Shown here: piece after piece, positions 10,022 through 10,036 of the stretch
Position numbering within the stretch: position 1 is the stretch's first letter
Layout of the letters: every line of letters starts with the position of its first letter
Position numbers and translations under genes: made by a program
Assembly (NCBI GenBank): GCA_013003465.1
Contig: JABDIZ010000367.1
Coordinates: 1 to 10,036 of the forward strand
Length of the DNA stretch: 10,036 nt
Direction of reading: 5' to 3'
Source of the DNA: Rhodothermaceae bacterium
GTDB lineage: Bacteria; Bacteroidota; Rhodothermia; Rhodothermales; Rubricoccaceae
Notes under the pieces: model-generated
What the model saw: the letters and a program-made list of their open reading frames with translations, nothing else
Told to the model about the DNA's origin: nothing
The model's database searches: none

Positions 10022-10036
10022 ACGCGGGAGCGGAGG

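Overview
The window is GC-rich and looks like chromosomal DNA from the Bacteroidota/Rhodothermota side of the tree, most likely a Rhodothermia-type halophile or marine bacterium. The reasons are a PorQ-family outer-membrane protein (type IX secretion, a Bacteroidota-lineage trait), a SecA of 1140 residues with the long helical inserts typical of that phylum, strong G/C preference at codon third positions, start codons without Shine-Dalgarno sequences, and weak matches upstream of genes to the Bacteroidota -33/-7 promoter pattern. The genus assignment is inference.

Layout. 1-272 (minus): N-terminal part of a multi-pass membrane protein that runs off the left edge. 451-1392 (plus): a tyrosine recombinase of XerC/D type, divergent from the membrane gene across a 178-base gap. 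1398-1877 (minus): a small lipoprotein. 1951-2901 (minus): the PorQ-like outer-membrane barrel, transcribed toward the lipoprotein gene. 2902-3303: a 402-base gap with no supportable gene, separating divergent porQ and secA. 3304-6726 (plus): secA. 6727-6811: a gap dominated by an imperfect inverted repeat. 6812-8536 (plus): recN, starting at GTG. 8543-10021 (minus): a PlsC-like acyltransferase with a C-terminal membrane domain.

How the genes relate. Much of the content serves the cell envelope: SecA drives export of PorQ and the lipoprotein precursor through SecYEG, PorQ belongs to outer-membrane secretion and surface attachment, and the acyltransferase probably makes phospholipid. recN (DNA double-strand break repair) follows secA in the same direction, but nothing in the sequence ties the two functionally. 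The window is mostly conserved housekeeping DNA; no defence island, CRISPR array, insertion sequence, tRNA or rRNA was seen.

The most notable point is the recombinase: its reading frame and fold motifs are intact and the nucleophile Tyr is present, yet both catalytic arginines are replaced (Ala164, Thr267). Second is the secA-recN hairpin, built of GATTRG-like units and resembling a dispersed extragenic repeat. I see no convincing previously undescribed multi-gene system here.
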